DNA from: Fragum whitleyi
Lineage: Eukaryota > Mollusca > Bivalvia > Cardiida > Cardiidae
Reading direction: 5' to 3'
Length of the DNA stretch: 64,000 nt
Assembly (NCBI GenBank): GCA_948146395.1
Contig: OX411543.1
Coordinates: 71,600,948-71,664,947 of the forward strand
The translations under genes were made by a program, and so were the position numbers. Shown piece by piece: positions 35,519 through 47,133 of the stretch; the first letter of the stretch is position 1; each line of letters begins with the position of its first letter. The notes below the pieces were generated by a model. The model did not search any database, was not told where the DNA came from, and worked only from the letters and a program-made list of their open reading frames with translations.

Positions 35519-38122
35519 CTAGAGGCGCTTGAGCGCCTGATTCGCTCCACAGGCCTGAATATCCTGATAATGATTATTAGAGGATGATAAGGCTGTTAAA
35601 AATAAGGATCATTCCAGTGAAATTTGTTTGAAATCCAAAAATAAAAATTTCGATACTAACAGAATATTACTGCATAATATACTGGTAATTTGTCCACAAA
35701 ATTTTGATAGTAGATCTTTATATTAAACACCACTATAAGGGTGTTACTTTACAATAATTGTTTGTCACCAAAACAAAATTCTATCTAAAGATAATAAGAA
35801 GAAAATATTAAATCCAATATTTTTATTCTGCCCAATGCCTTAGAGTGCAGTAAACTCAGCTTTTCCTTCCCCACTCTGAACCTCAGTTGCCCACTTTACA
35901 CCTTTTTGTGCAGAGTCACCCTTCGTTCAACTCATGGTTCAACTAAACTGACCAATTCTAAGGGGGTATCTGAGGCTCCCTATTTCACCTAATGTTTCTA
36001 CACATTTGGATTCTAACAAAGCTTATGTTCCTTCTAACCTACAATATTTACACCCATTAAATTATATGAGTCTAAAAAATTCATCATTTAGGTGATACAT
36101 ATCAAAATAAATGACCTCTGACAATAAAATACATATTTTGCATCTGATCACAATAATTGTTTGCAGACTGATAAAGTATCACTAAAGAATCATTCCAGTG
36201 AAATTCGGTCGATATCCATCAGTTAGATTCTGAGAAAATGATTTTCAAAGTTTTCACTATATAACATATAGAGAAATGACCTCTGCCCATAAAATACACA
36301 TTTTTCATCTGATCACAATATATATTTACAGACTTGTAATAGATCATTAAAGAATCATTCAAATGAAATTTGGTTGTTATCCGTTTGTTAGGTTCTGAGA
36401 AAATGATTTTCAAAGTTTCCACTATATAACATATAGAGAAATGACCTCCGCCCATAAAATACACATTTTTCATCTGATCACAATAATTTTTGGTAGACTG
36501 ATAAAGGGTCACTCAAGGATCATTCCAGTGAAATTTGGTTGTTATCCATCAATTACATTCTGAGAAATTAATTTTCAAAGTTTCCACTATATAACATATA
36601 GAGAAATGACCTCCGTCCATAAAATACATATTTTCCATCCGATCACAATAATTTTTTGTAGACTGACTAAGGGTCACTCAAGGATCATTCATGTAAAATT
36701 TAATTGGTATCCATCAATTAGAAACTGAGAAAACTCACCTATTACCATATATGGAAATTAGCCATAGAGGGTCATCCAAGGAACATTCCTGTGAAATTTG
36801 ATTGAAATCCATCCAGTACTTTAGGAGGAGAAGATTTTTAGCTCCACTGGCTGAAAGCCACTGGGGCTATTGTCATGGCGTTGTGTCCGTCGTGCGTCCG
36901 TCCGTCCGTGCGTGCGTGCGTGCGCCCGGTCGTAAACTTTTCTTTAAAAATCTTCTCCTCAGAAACTACAGGATGGATTTCAACCAAACTTCACAGGAAT
37001 GATCCTTGGGTGACCCTCTTTCAAAGTTGTTCAAGAAATTTTGATCCAATGAAAAACATGGATTTAATGGGCGTGGCTAATTTCCAAATATGGTAAAAAG
37101 TGAGTTTTCTCAGATTCTAATCAATGGATACCAATTAAATTTTACATGAATGATCCTTGAGTGACCCTTTATCAATCTACAAAAAATTATTGTGATTGGA
37201 TGAAAAATATGTATTTTATGTGCGGAGGTCATTTCTCTATATGTTATATGGTGGAAACTTTGAAAATCATTTTCTCAGAATGTAACTGATGGATATCAAC
37301 CAAATTTCACTGGAATCTTCCTTGAGTGACCCTTTATCAGTCTACAAAAAACCATTGTGATCGGATGGAAAATATGCATTTTATGGGCGGAGGTCATTTC
37401 TCTATATGTTATATAGTGGAAACTTTGAAAATCATTTTCTCAGAATGTAATAGATGAATATCAACCAAATTTCACTGGAATGATCCTTGAGTGACCCATT
37501 ATCAGTCTACAAAAAATCATTGTGATCGGATGAAAAATATGCATTTTATGGGCGGAGGTCATTTCTCTATATGTTATATAGTGGGAACTTTGCAAATCAT
37601 TTTCTCTGAATCTAATGTTTGGATATCAACCAAATTTCACTGGAATCATCCTTGAGTGACCCTTTATCAGTGTACCAAAAAATATTTTGATTGGATGAAG
37701 AAATGCATTTCATGGGCGGAGGTCATGTCTCATTCATTATGTTAAATAGTGGAAACTATGAAAATCATTTTCTAAGAATGTAACTGATGGATATCAATCA
37801 AACATTTGGGTATGATCTTTGGGTGACCCATTATCATGCAGCCAAAAATTATTTTGATTTGAAGAAAAATATGTCTTTGAGCAGAGGTCATTTCTCTATC
37901 TGTTTTATAGTAACTGTTGAAACTTTGAAAATCATTTTCAACATCAGTAGAACCCCAAATATATAAAAATCTAGTCAAAACTTTTATATGCTTTTACAAG
38001 AATTTCAAGCCTGTGGAGCGACTCAAGCCATTCATGGCTTTCTAGTTAAAGTAAAAGTTTACGGACGGACGCACGGACGACGCTCCATGATAATAGCCCC
38101 TGGCCTTTTGGCCAGTGGAGCT
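35519..38122 (-). mobile_element. Family B element on the minus strand, split by a second B copy
   Basis: Read on the minus strand, the 5' end is AGCTCCACTGGCCAAAAGGC (high end 38122), with the GTCCGTGCGTCCGTCCG stretch to about 38047. The core is in the separate block 36839 down to about 35575, with units of about 120 bp: CCACTATATAACATATAGAG, ATGACCTCCGCCCATAAAAT, CATCTGATCACAATAAT on the plus strand. The 3' end is the hairpin GGCGCTCAAGCGCC then TCTAG next to T. Joining 36839 to 38046 restores the GAGAAGATTTT-AAAG layout of the uninterrupted copy at 39519-40095. Confidence 0.75.
36840..38045 (+). mobile_element. Family B element, complete plus-strand copy inserted in a minus-strand copy
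   Basis: Begins AGCTCCACTGGCTGAAAGCC, ACTGGGGCTATTGTCATGG, then CCGTCCGTCCGTGCGTGCGT. The core has about seven units of 120 bp from 36960 to 37940 (GAATGATCCTTGAGTGACCC, TTATCAGTCTACAAAAAA, ATTTTATGGGCGGAGGTCAT, TATATAGTGGAAACTTTG). It ends CAAGCCTGTGGAGCGACTCA, hairpin AGCCATTCATGGCT, TTCTAG next to T. Non-coding. Confidence 0.8.
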
Positions 38123-38639
38123 AAAAATCAGATACATCGTTTCTTTCACACCAGACCATATTTGAGCATATTCGCTAGATAAAATGGTTTGCCGGTTGAA
38201 TTTAAACACCATTTTACCATGCCTCCTATTCTTTCTGTTTCTCCTGTAGTCAAAGGTCACACAAAATTGACAATGTTTTCCAATTTTTTTCTTGGTCTGG
38301 GTTGCAGCTAACAATTTGTGGACCTTGATTTGTTGAAAGTGTAATATTCCGAGCTCTATTAAGAATTAGAGCTTTTAGAGCCTTTCCTTTATTACACATC
38401 CTAATTTGATATCTTGGTGAATCATAATGGAAATCCACATACATTATTCTTAAAAATTCACACATCAAATTCCAATAAGATGTTATAACTTTTAAAAAAG
38501 TTATCATCATTTTTAAAGTGGCCGGGTAGGACTTTTGGCCAGTATAATATTAACAAGTTATTATAATTTTGAATTTAACAAAATTCTCAGTTGAGTCTGA
38601 GAAAAGTTTTATAACTATGGGCCCTGATGTAGTCAGGAC

Positions 38640-39518
38640 CTTGGTACTTTAGCACACATCCCAGCTCTAACACACATACTGAGGGTTTGGTGCAAGACTG
38701 TAGTTAGTGTATGTACAAGGATGTGTATTACACATCCTTGTATCATCCACTGCACTTTGACTCGACAAAAAACTATCTATGCCACTCTTGTTGGAGTCTT
38801 TATCTTTATTCATAAATTGGTGCATCATGAGCTTGATCATGTGAATAAAGAATGTCTTGTTCAATCAACGCTTTGGTTAGGAAATTGAAACACAATTGAG
38901 AAATAGGACTGGTTGGTGCATGCTGTTCTGTATCTTTTTTTTCTGTCAAAGCTCCCACTTCTGGTTATAACCTGACTGGATTAATTGTTAAAGGAAAATT
39001 GATCTTTCTATTGCGAGGGTTGTACAATGCTTTCTCCACCTTTTTTTCCCCGACACAGTGTTTTAAAATATGCAGATTTTGCGAGACTGAGACTCGCCAG
39101 GACTCTCAAAACTTTCTGGAAGGCCTTATTATGTTTCAATATTTCTATAAAATCAATTTTAGGGTGAGTAACAGATGGTGCAGACTATAGACGAAAATCA
39201 GATTTCACATTTTTCCAGGCTTACTTACTATGCCTCTGATCAAAACCAGTTTATTGTAAGTCCAAAACCTCGTAACTAAAGCTTAAATCGAGCTGTAGTT
39301 ACAGGATTTTAGAATGTTATTCAAGTTTCACCAGGATAAGGGTGTAATAAACTACAAAACAAAGACCAACCTTTCAGGTGTTTATCATTAATGTGATACA
39401 TGATTGCACCTTAACAATGAAAATACACATGATACTGAATAAATACATGAAAATCTAACAAATGGAATATACCACAATCCTATCATAAAACAGTAAACAA
39501 AATTAAAGAAAATTAGAA
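38640..39518. other. Intergenic stretch with two palindromes
   Basis: A perfect hairpin TACAAGGATGTGTA / TTACACATCCTTGTA lies at 38712-38742. A weaker family H palindrome (AAAACCTCGTAACTAAAGCT to AGCTGTAGTTACAGGATTTT) lies at about 39264-39318. No gene is recognised. Confidence 0.5.
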
Positions 39519-40095
39519 CTAGACAGCCATGAATGGCTTGAGTCGCTCCACAGGCTTGAAATTCTTGTAATAGCAAATAAAAGTTTTTGAAAAGGATTTT
39601 TAAAATTTCCACTATATAACATAAAGACATGACCTCCGCCCATAAAATCCATATTTTTCATCCCACAATAATATTTGGCTGCATGATAATAGGTCACCCA
39701 AGGATCGTACCAATAATGTTTAATCGATATCCATCAGTTATATGCTGAGAAAAGGATTTTCAAAATTTCCACTATATAACATATGGAGAAATGACCTCCG
39801 CCCATAAAATCCATATGTTTCATCTGATCACTAAAACATTTGGTACACTAATAAAGGGTCACTCATTTAGCAGGAAATTAGCCACGCCCATAAAATCCAT
39901 GTTTTTCATTTGATCCAAATTTCTTTAACAACTTTGAAAGAGGGTCACCCAAGGATCATTCCTGTGAAGTTTGGTTGAAATTCATCCAGTAGTTTCTGAG
40001 GAGAAGAATTTTAAAGAAAAAGTTTACGCATGGACAGACGCACGACGGACACAACGCCATGACAATAGCCCCAGTGGCCTTCGGCCAGTGGAGCT
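39519..40095 (-). mobile_element. Family B element, complete short copy
   Basis: On the minus strand it starts AGCTCCACTGGCCGAAGGCC, ACTGGGGCTATTGTCATGGC, then GTCCGTCGTGCGTCTGTCC. It has about three core units and ends CAAGCCTGTGGAGCGACTCA, hairpin AGCCATTCATGGCT, GTCTAG next to T. This uninterrupted copy defines both ends of the family. Confidence 0.8.
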
Positions 40096-40213
40096 AAAAA
40101 CTTGAGTTGCATCCTTTTCAAAAATAATTTCTTCAATTATTTCAACATGGTGTCTTATTGGATATTATTAGACATTCACACTGAAATTAAACTTCTAAAA
40201 GGACATTGAAAAA

Positions 40214-40865
40214 CAAGATATATCTGTGAAACACAAATGCCCCCATAACAGCATTTTTTCAAAATGTTGACCTAGACAGATGACCAGAAACCTTGTACAA
40301 TGGCCTTGACCGTGATACCTACAGATGCACATCACTGAGATCATTCTTCATGCAAATTATGAGAAAGGTATCTAAAATAGGCTTGAATGAATTGATCAAA
40401 TTAAGTTTTTGAGAAGTTTGACCTTGATAGATGACCCTGTCACTTGTCCTAGATATCTACAGATGCACATGATTGTGATCTTTCATCATGCCAAATATGA
40501 GGCTTGTACATTGAAAAATCTTGAAGATATTGGCAATTTTAATATTTCTTGTTATTTGACCTTGACATGTGACCTTGAAATGTTCAAATAACCTTGACTT
40601 TAGTATGAAAACATGTGCATCATTGAGATCTATCATCATGCCAAATATGAGGCTTGTATCTTGAATAGGCTTGTAAATATTGACAATTTTTAGTTTTTTT
40701 GGTTATGTGTTGAGTTAATTGACCTTGGGTGATGGCCTTGACCTTGTCACATGACCTTGACTTTGGTATCAGCAGATACCTTTCATTTAGATCTAGCATC
40801 ATGCCAAATATGAGGCTTGTATCTTGAAAAGGCTTGAAAATATTGCAAAAAGACAGATGGAGGGT
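40214..40865 (-). mobile_element. Family C element, copy C3
   Basis: The minus-strand 3' end is GGGGGCATTTGTGTTTCACA then GATATATCTTG next to T. Core units of about 125 bp carry CATGCCAAATATGAGGCTTG, TATCTTGAATAGGCTTG and GACCTTGACATGTGACCTTG on the plus strand. The 5' end is ill-defined near GACAGATGGAGGG. Confidence 0.6.
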
Positions 40866-41059
40866 TAACATTAAAACAATAAGCATGGAAATATTATGAA
40901 AATAACTACTGTAGAAAAGAAATTGTTTCTTGTAACAAACTTCTCTTTTCACAATATTTCACGATATTTCTTAGAATAACATATCTTGACATAATCAATG
41001 TAGAAAATTGTTTTGGAAAAGTGTTGATAACACAATTTACAAATTCATTCAAAAACAAA

Positions 41060-41577
41060 AGCACTGCCCGATGCCCGGCTGCAGGAGCTGGTAATGCAAA
41101 ACAGTTGGAAAAGGGGTATAACTCTATCAAATGCTTTCAGATTCATCCCCCTTCAAGTCTGAATAGCTCTTGTGCAGGGGAACACATGTGCCAAATTTCA
41201 TGAAGTTCTCTTCCAAAACAAAAGTGATTGACAATGGTTGAATTTTTTCATGCCAATTCTGATGCGAACAACACCAAGGTGATGACAATACCTTCACTTT
41301 ACCCTGAAAACAGCTAACAAGAACGCCAGGGTCACAATATATGTCGCTTGCATTCACAAAATTTTTTACATGAAGGCCCCTTTTTACCCTGATGTGGCTG
41401 AAATTCACCAAACCATGACAATGTGCACAAGGCCAGGTGACTAGGAACATTTTGTGAAAGTTTCAACCAAATCAGTCCATAAATGAGGGAGGAGTTTCAC
41501 ATGCGTAAGTTCTGACATCGGGATGGACAGACAGACAAAGAAGATGATACCAATTTACATCCACCTTCAGCAGCGTA
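41060..41577 (-). mobile_element. Family D element, copy D1
   Basis: The minus-strand 5' end (plus strand CACCTTCAGCAGCGTATAAA) is followed by a GACAGACAGACAAAGAAGAT stretch. The body has GTTTCAACCAAATCAG- and CAAATTTCATGAAG-type blocks. Its other end, near 41060-41090, is not clear. Copy D2 is at 55912-56537. Confidence 0.5.
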
Positions 41578-41734
41578 TAAAAATTGTTTAGGGAAAGTGT
41601 TGAGTACACAATTTATTTATTCAATCAATAATAAATGAGTCTCTGCATGACATTTCCAACTAGAATTCTGAGAGTTCATACCTTATTTCCACTAATAACA
41701 GTGCCTTCCAGCATTGTAGCACCCCTACATTTTT

Positions 41735-41984
41735 ATGCCCCCGTATTGAGATTATGCCCCTGTATCGAGAGATTGGGGGCATATTGTTTTACTCATGTCC
41801 CTCTGTCTGTCCGTCCGTCTGTCCGAAAACTTAACCAAACTTAACCTTTGCCTTTTCTCCAAAAGTATTTGACATACAAAGCTGTACACCAAAGTCAAGG
41901 TCATGTGACAAGGTCATCTGTCAAGGTCAAACTTTAAGAAAAAATGCTGTTCCGGGGGCATTCGTGTTTCACAAACACATCTGG
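41735..41984 (+). mobile_element. Family C element, copy C4
   Basis: Starts ATGCCCCCGTATTGAGATTA with ATGCCCCTGTATCGAGAGAT, then GTCTGTCCGTCCGTCTGTCC. It ends GTTCCGGGGGCATTC, GTGTTTCACAAACAC, ATCTGG next to T. Short, with less than one full core unit. Confidence 0.75.
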
Positions 41985-42911
41985 TTTACTGAGAAAACCC
42001 ACTTCAAATGCCTAAATTTTAGGAACTTTTTGAGACTTCTTTAATTTGAGATGGATTTCCTCTAAACAATCATTTATATGAGGGAAATGGGCTACAAAAA
42101 CTTCAATTTTAAAGATTCTTTAAAAATGCATACTAAATAAAAGCTCCTTGACCATGTTATGTTTTGCTCTCGGGAGCGTTTATTAGGAGAAATATGGTAC
42201 TGGATGAGTAAACACCCGGTGAAAATAATTATAAAACAAAAGATGTCTGGCAAATCTGTATCGTGGTAAAAGATACAAGGATAACTAGCTGATGTACTAT
42301 ACCATGTATGAAGCTGTTTTGATTCATGGGCGTAACCAAATGTGACAAACATTTGCCTCTCTACCCATTTCAAGCAAAGGACCATGGCTCTGCGTGAAAC
42401 ACTTCTGGTAAGCAATCTTTTCATTCTACACCTTTTCTATCTAGATAGGCAATAATTTTAAATATCATGTAATAATAGGTCATTTTTGTCAACTAAATTT
42501 GATTTTTTTGTCTTTTGGTAAAGGGCGCGAATTATTATCTTTGCCTGATGAGAAATTTACATGAGATATTGTCTACAATGTAAAGTTGGTGCTAAACAGA
42601 GTGCTATGATGTATGGGCTGATCTCAGTCTCCACTGGGTGCACACATAATCTTGTTGGAAATGCCAAACAAATTGTGATGATATGTAAGTTGATAAACAT
42701 AATATGGTTTATATTGTGATTGGTAGAAACCTATTTGTTTTAAATGGATTGGGAAGCAAGTTCTTACAATGATTAATCAATCCCTTGCAAAAGTATAATT
42801 TGTTCTTGCATTGTAAGTTCTAAGACTGGTATAATTTTCTGGGACTCAAACTTGGGGGCCCTCTTGGTTCTAAAAAAAACACTCTACCTCATGAATATGT
42901 AAACTACAATA
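41985..42911. other. Intergenic stretch, nothing recognised
   Basis: AT-rich, no exon-like frame with splice signals, no element ends seen. Confidence 0.35.
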
Positions 42912-43148
42912 TGAGCCTGTGCATAACATTTCCAATAATTTGTAACATAAGCAAGTCATAAACAACCAACAGCCTAGTCAGTAGCAAAGTGTAATAAGAA
43001 GATTTGCTGTCTGTCTAAAGACACTGAGACCTTATCTCTCTAAAATGCACAAAGTGAAGACTCTGGACAGACTGTGCAGATGCACAGGCTGGTCGGTTTC
43101 TTCTCTTAGAGCACATTTGAATTGTTGGAAATGTTACACACAGGCTCA
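42912..43148. mobile_element. MITE family E, copy E2
   Basis: Starts TGAGCCTGTGCATAACATTT, CCAATAATTTG and ends AATTGTTGGAAATGTTACAC, ACAGGCTCA. Its interior includes AGACTGTGCAGATGCACAGG, shared with E1. It shows the state of the site where E1 carries the nested family L element. Confidence 0.8.
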
Positions 43149-43687
43149 TATTGTGACTGGAAAGTACATATGTAAATAGGAGTTTTGTTTTCAAATACTA
43201 ATAAAAACGGGATTAAATGGTGAGCTTTACATTCTTCTGGTTTTACAACTCGGATTAACTATTTATACTATGGAAATCTCCCTGGGATAGGAATTGCATG
43301 GTTATGGTAAATTCTTCTTTACCAAATAAGTTTTTACCCTACAGTATTGCTGTTTCTCTATTTTGATATAGTTTAATTTGTTGTCTCTAAATTGGACAAT
43401 TTTTAGGTTTTGGCCAGGAAAGTGTCTAAATCTTCAAGCACTAAAATAGTTCTACAACATAAAAGTAAGTCTTTCATGAAAGCAAAACATAAATTATTAC
43501 AAAACATCAATAATCTAAACACTTGTGAACTGTCACATAAAAAGTAACTATCTTGGTACTAGTATGCAAAAAGTACCAATCTTGCTCAAACTGCACTCAT
43601 TGCATGATCAATGTTTTTCATTTTTGTAGATTTGTCTGAATCAAGAATGATTGTTCAGTCTTGGATTCGCAACTGCTAAGTGACTTC

Positions 43688-43928
43688 TTGGCCCGAGGTT
43701 ATAAAACTTTTCTCATTCTCAATTCAAAATTTTCTCAAATTTCAATTTGAGATTAAAGCGATAATTCTGTTTTAATACTCATTTTGATGTTTTAACATAA
43801 AAGATAATATTAATAAGTTGTTTTGAATAGCAACTTATAAATATTATCTTTTATTTTCATACATTTATTTAAATTTGAGATTTGAGAAAATCCTCAGTTG
43901 AGAAAAGTTTAATAACCTCGGGCCCTGA
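43688..43928. mobile_element. MITE family K, complete copy
   Basis: GGCCCGAGGTTATAAAACTT, TTCTCATTCTCAATTC at the left; GAGAAAAGTTTAATAACCTC, GGGCCCTG at the right. The arms contain AAATTTCAATTTGAG and AAATTTGAGATTTGAG. The centre has a second inverted pair around AATATTAATAAGTTG. Confidence 0.75.
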
Positions 43929-44751
43929 TATATATAATCTCTTTTTTCAAATACATCTGTGCTTGGATTTCAAAACTCTCAGATAGCCTCTGTTCACATT
44001 TATAAATCCAGAGGTATTTGAAAAAAGAAACCAAAGCTACAAAAAGAGGGGGTATTTTGGTTTTTAAAATTCAAATATCTTATTATTCCTTACTTGACCT
44101 TATGTTGGGGGTACTCATAGGAAATGTCTCGTAAAGAAATTGCAAATGAGTCCCTGCAACATGGGGTTTCAATATGTAATAGAGATTTTAGACTGGCTTT
44201 CCCCCCCCCCCCCCCTTCTCTTATCTGGACCCCTATATTCTTGTAAGTGCCTTAATATCCAAAGGCACTTACAACAATTTTGGCTTACTTCTCAACAAAA
44301 TACATGTTTATATATAAGTGAAAAGACATCAAAAATTAAAGCCATGTAACTGATGATATTCCAAACCTTGTCGTCATTTCAGATCTTTTTAGCAGTAGTT
44401 ACAAGGTTTTTCAACCTCACTGACCATATAAATATCATGTTGTACAGTGTATTTGGAAGACATATGACAAAGTGCTTTATATGACAGGAAAATTTCTACT
44501 ACAAAGTTCTGTCCTACAATGCTTTTATATTTACTCAACCCACATAATTATGCTATCTTTTCATTCCTTAATGGGTAAATTGAAGGAATATAAGTAAATC
44601 TTTGGATAATATTCCTTCCAAATCCTTGGCAAAATAAAATATTCTAGAAAATTTGGAATTATTGTCAAAGGACAACTGATGCAAAGCCCTATAACAACTG
44701 AGAACGAATGGTTGTCCAAGGTAACCTGAAGTCAAACCCTCAAACATCTGA

Positions 44752-44927
44752 CCTTAAGGTAGTAGACTTATTATTGTTCCACAATGTTTCTTGAGTAATG
44801 AACTTTAACAGTGTTGACAGAGGTTTCCTAATGATTTTCATTAGGAAACCTCTGTCAACATTGTAAAAGATCATGAGGTCTGAAATGTTGCAGATCTATA
44901 TTATGGGTCCACTATCTTAAGGTATGA
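44752..44927. mobile_element. MITE family L, complete copy
   Basis: ACCTTAAGGTAGTAGACTTA at the left, GTCCACTATCTTAAGGT at the right. The centre is a perfect inverted repeat, TGTTGACAGAGGTTTCCTAA with TTAGGAAACCTCTGTCAACA. The relative at 23256-23423 is nested in a family E element. Confidence 0.8.
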
Positions 44928-45076
44928 CCTTAACCTTAGCCCTGATAAATGTAACAGGAGAAGTGTTAATCCATCCCGTTGTGTAATGCCACTGATTTTC
45001 AAGATCTGACTCAACCCGAAAGGGCTGACAAAAATTGTTGATAGCTAATGTACAAATACAAGGGTAAGATAGAAAG

Positions 45077-45346
45077 TCAGGGCCCAAGGTTATAAATCTT
45101 TTCTTATGTTAAACAGAGTTTTCTAAAATTCAGAATTCAAATTAATGTGTGAACATTAAAGATGACAGTTGTAAGTTTTTTTTTTTATAATTAAAGATAA
45201 TAGTCATAAGTTGTTATTTATAACAAGTTATCATTATTTTCTGTCCATACATTTATTAAAATATTGTAAGCTTTAATCTCTAGTAGGAAATTTGAGAAAA
45301 TTCTCTTTGAGCATAAAATAAATTTTGTAATCTGGGGCCCCAGAAA
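45077..45346. mobile_element. MITE family K, diverged copy
   Basis: CAGGGCCCAAGGTTATAAAT, CTTTTCTTATG at the left and AAATTTTGTAATCTGGGGCC at the right, with the inner block AAATTTGAGAAAATTCTC. The inverted ends are clearly worn. Confidence 0.6.
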
Positions 45347-45925
45347 TTTCAACCATACTGTGAAGAAACCTATGTTGTTTGTACTCATTAGAGTTATCTC
45401 ATTAAGAAAATTCATATATCAACAACAAAGGGTTTTGATTAAAAAAAATATTTTGGGATGGTATTTCCCACTCCAGGGTTTGAGACTAACTACTTTTTGT
45501 CACTAGCCAGAAGGACCTGTTAGGCCTAAATATTACAGGTCCTCTCTGATAACAACAGGTCCTGCATGAAACCCATATTTGATTTTTAGCAAATTAAGGG
45601 ATAAATTGCAAGGAAAACATTGTTGAAAAAGAAGAAATTGCTTTTGACAAGCAATTTTTTTCTTTTTCAACAAAGATTTCAATTTAGAAATGTAAATATA
45701 AGTATTGGAAAGGCAATTATTTTTCAAAAGTGGACAAATTTAAAATATCAAGAACTGCCATTTAGTACAGGGCTAAAGGACATGCGGAATGGTTACATCT
45801 ACCAGTCCTCCCTAAAATCCCTAGGTCTTGGGCCAAAGGACCGGTGTTAGTGTTGATCCCTGCTCACTTATCCAGAGCTATGTCCCGACCTAACTACTTT
45901 TGGCTGATTAATAAATGAAAACATA

Positions 45926-47133
45926 TCACAGATCATCTTTAATTCTTCTGGAAGCACCGGGACTCGAACCGTCTGTCTCCTCCTCTCTATTGTCTCTTTT
46001 ATCTTGGTCTATATCATTGGATTGTTCGAGGTTTTCATTGGAATTATCACTTTGTTCTTCATTTGTTCGTTCAAACTCTTCAATTATTTCCTCCACATTT
46101 TCTGTTATCACTTGATTACCTGATTTCAGTACTCGCACAACTTTAATTGAGGCTTGTTGTTGTTGTTGTGGTTGTTGTTCTGATTGCCCTTTGCCTTTAA
46201 GGAGAGCACTTTTAAGTTTTTGAGCAAGATCGGAATTTATTGCTTCTAATTGTTTGAAGTCTTCATCAGCTTCTATACTCTCTTCATCGAATTCAAACTT
46301 ACTAGTCTTAGACCACACTTTACTATATAAACTTTCAGTTCTCCCTCCCCTTTGGGAATTCTCAGATTTAAATGGTGAAGTGTGAACTGCCTCAAAATCT
46401 GATTCATCCGCATAAGATTCCTGACCTTCACTGATATGTCCTTGACCTATATCTACATGAGATGATGACTGATCAGAAGTTTTGTCAGATTTACGTGAGC
46501 TTGTTTTTACCCTAATAGTCACACCTTCCATGTTATAAACTTGAACATTTTCATCATTTGAGGTACTTTCAACACTACCTGAACTACTAGCCCCTTCTGA
46601 TGACCCCCATAGGGACTCCTCACTGAATAACTCATCACTTTCCTCTCTTAATTCTTCATCAGTTAGCACTTCTAGCTCATTAGTTAAATCATTAAACACT
46701 TTTGTATAGTGTTGATCTACATTATCTGAACTTGTGTAAACACTCTCGAGTAACTTGGCTATAGCAGTGAGATACTCAGACTGGCCGTCAAGTTTTGGAA
46801 AATTTGTTTTCTCAAGTAACACTTTGACAACATTCTGATAGATGGACGACAAGTCTAGGCTGGCGCCCTGTTGGTGATTCTGTAACTTATCAAACCTAAA
46901 ACGTAACTGCCTGGAACCATCCTCTAATTTTTCAAACTCTATGATATTGTCCACCTTCCCTTGTCCCTGGACACTATTTACTTGGTATTCACCGTTTTCA
47001 TTGACTGGTGTAAGAGGAATTAATGGTTGAAATACTTTTTTCTTGTAGGAGGTAAATGGTTCAGAACCGCTATCCTGTTTTCCCTCCTGTTTGTCTGAAT
47101 ATTGACCTGGACCAGACGGCTCAACAACTGATC
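45926..47133 (-). CDS. EDEM3: EDEM3 last exon (acidic tail, KDDL end)
   Basis: Acceptor TGTTATTGCAG|GA. It encodes 401 residues, starting [20 protein letters not shown], rich in Ser, Glu, Asp and Gln, with a QPQQQQQ run (46146-46180) and [16 protein letters not shown]. It ends RRIKDDL and TGA (45926-45928). Low complexity suggests a disordered tail. The open frame continues upstream of internal GTG/ATG codons to the acceptor without a stop. Confidence 0.92.

Larger units (their letters stand above)
34965..38633. mobile_element. Large element with about 150-bp inverted ends (family K-like), hosting family B
   Basis: The left end GGGCCTGAGGTTATAAAACT, TTTCTCATTCTC through GCCACTTTAAAAAC (to about 35118) is inverted at the right end: TTTTTAAAGTGGCCGGGTAG, then GAGAAAAGTTTTATAACTAT and GGGCCCTG (about 38508-38633). 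Smaller elements with the same ends are at 43688-43928 and 45077-45346. The interior contains the nested family B elements and some unassigned sequence. It may be one element with an insertion, or two facing ends brought together. Confidence 0.55.

Noticed and set aside
36219..36512. 97-residue minus-strand frame with a repeated NYCDQMKNVYFMGGGHFSIC peptide
   Set aside because: Two consecutive family B core units read in frame; the repeat is DNA-level and frames break in the neighbouring units.
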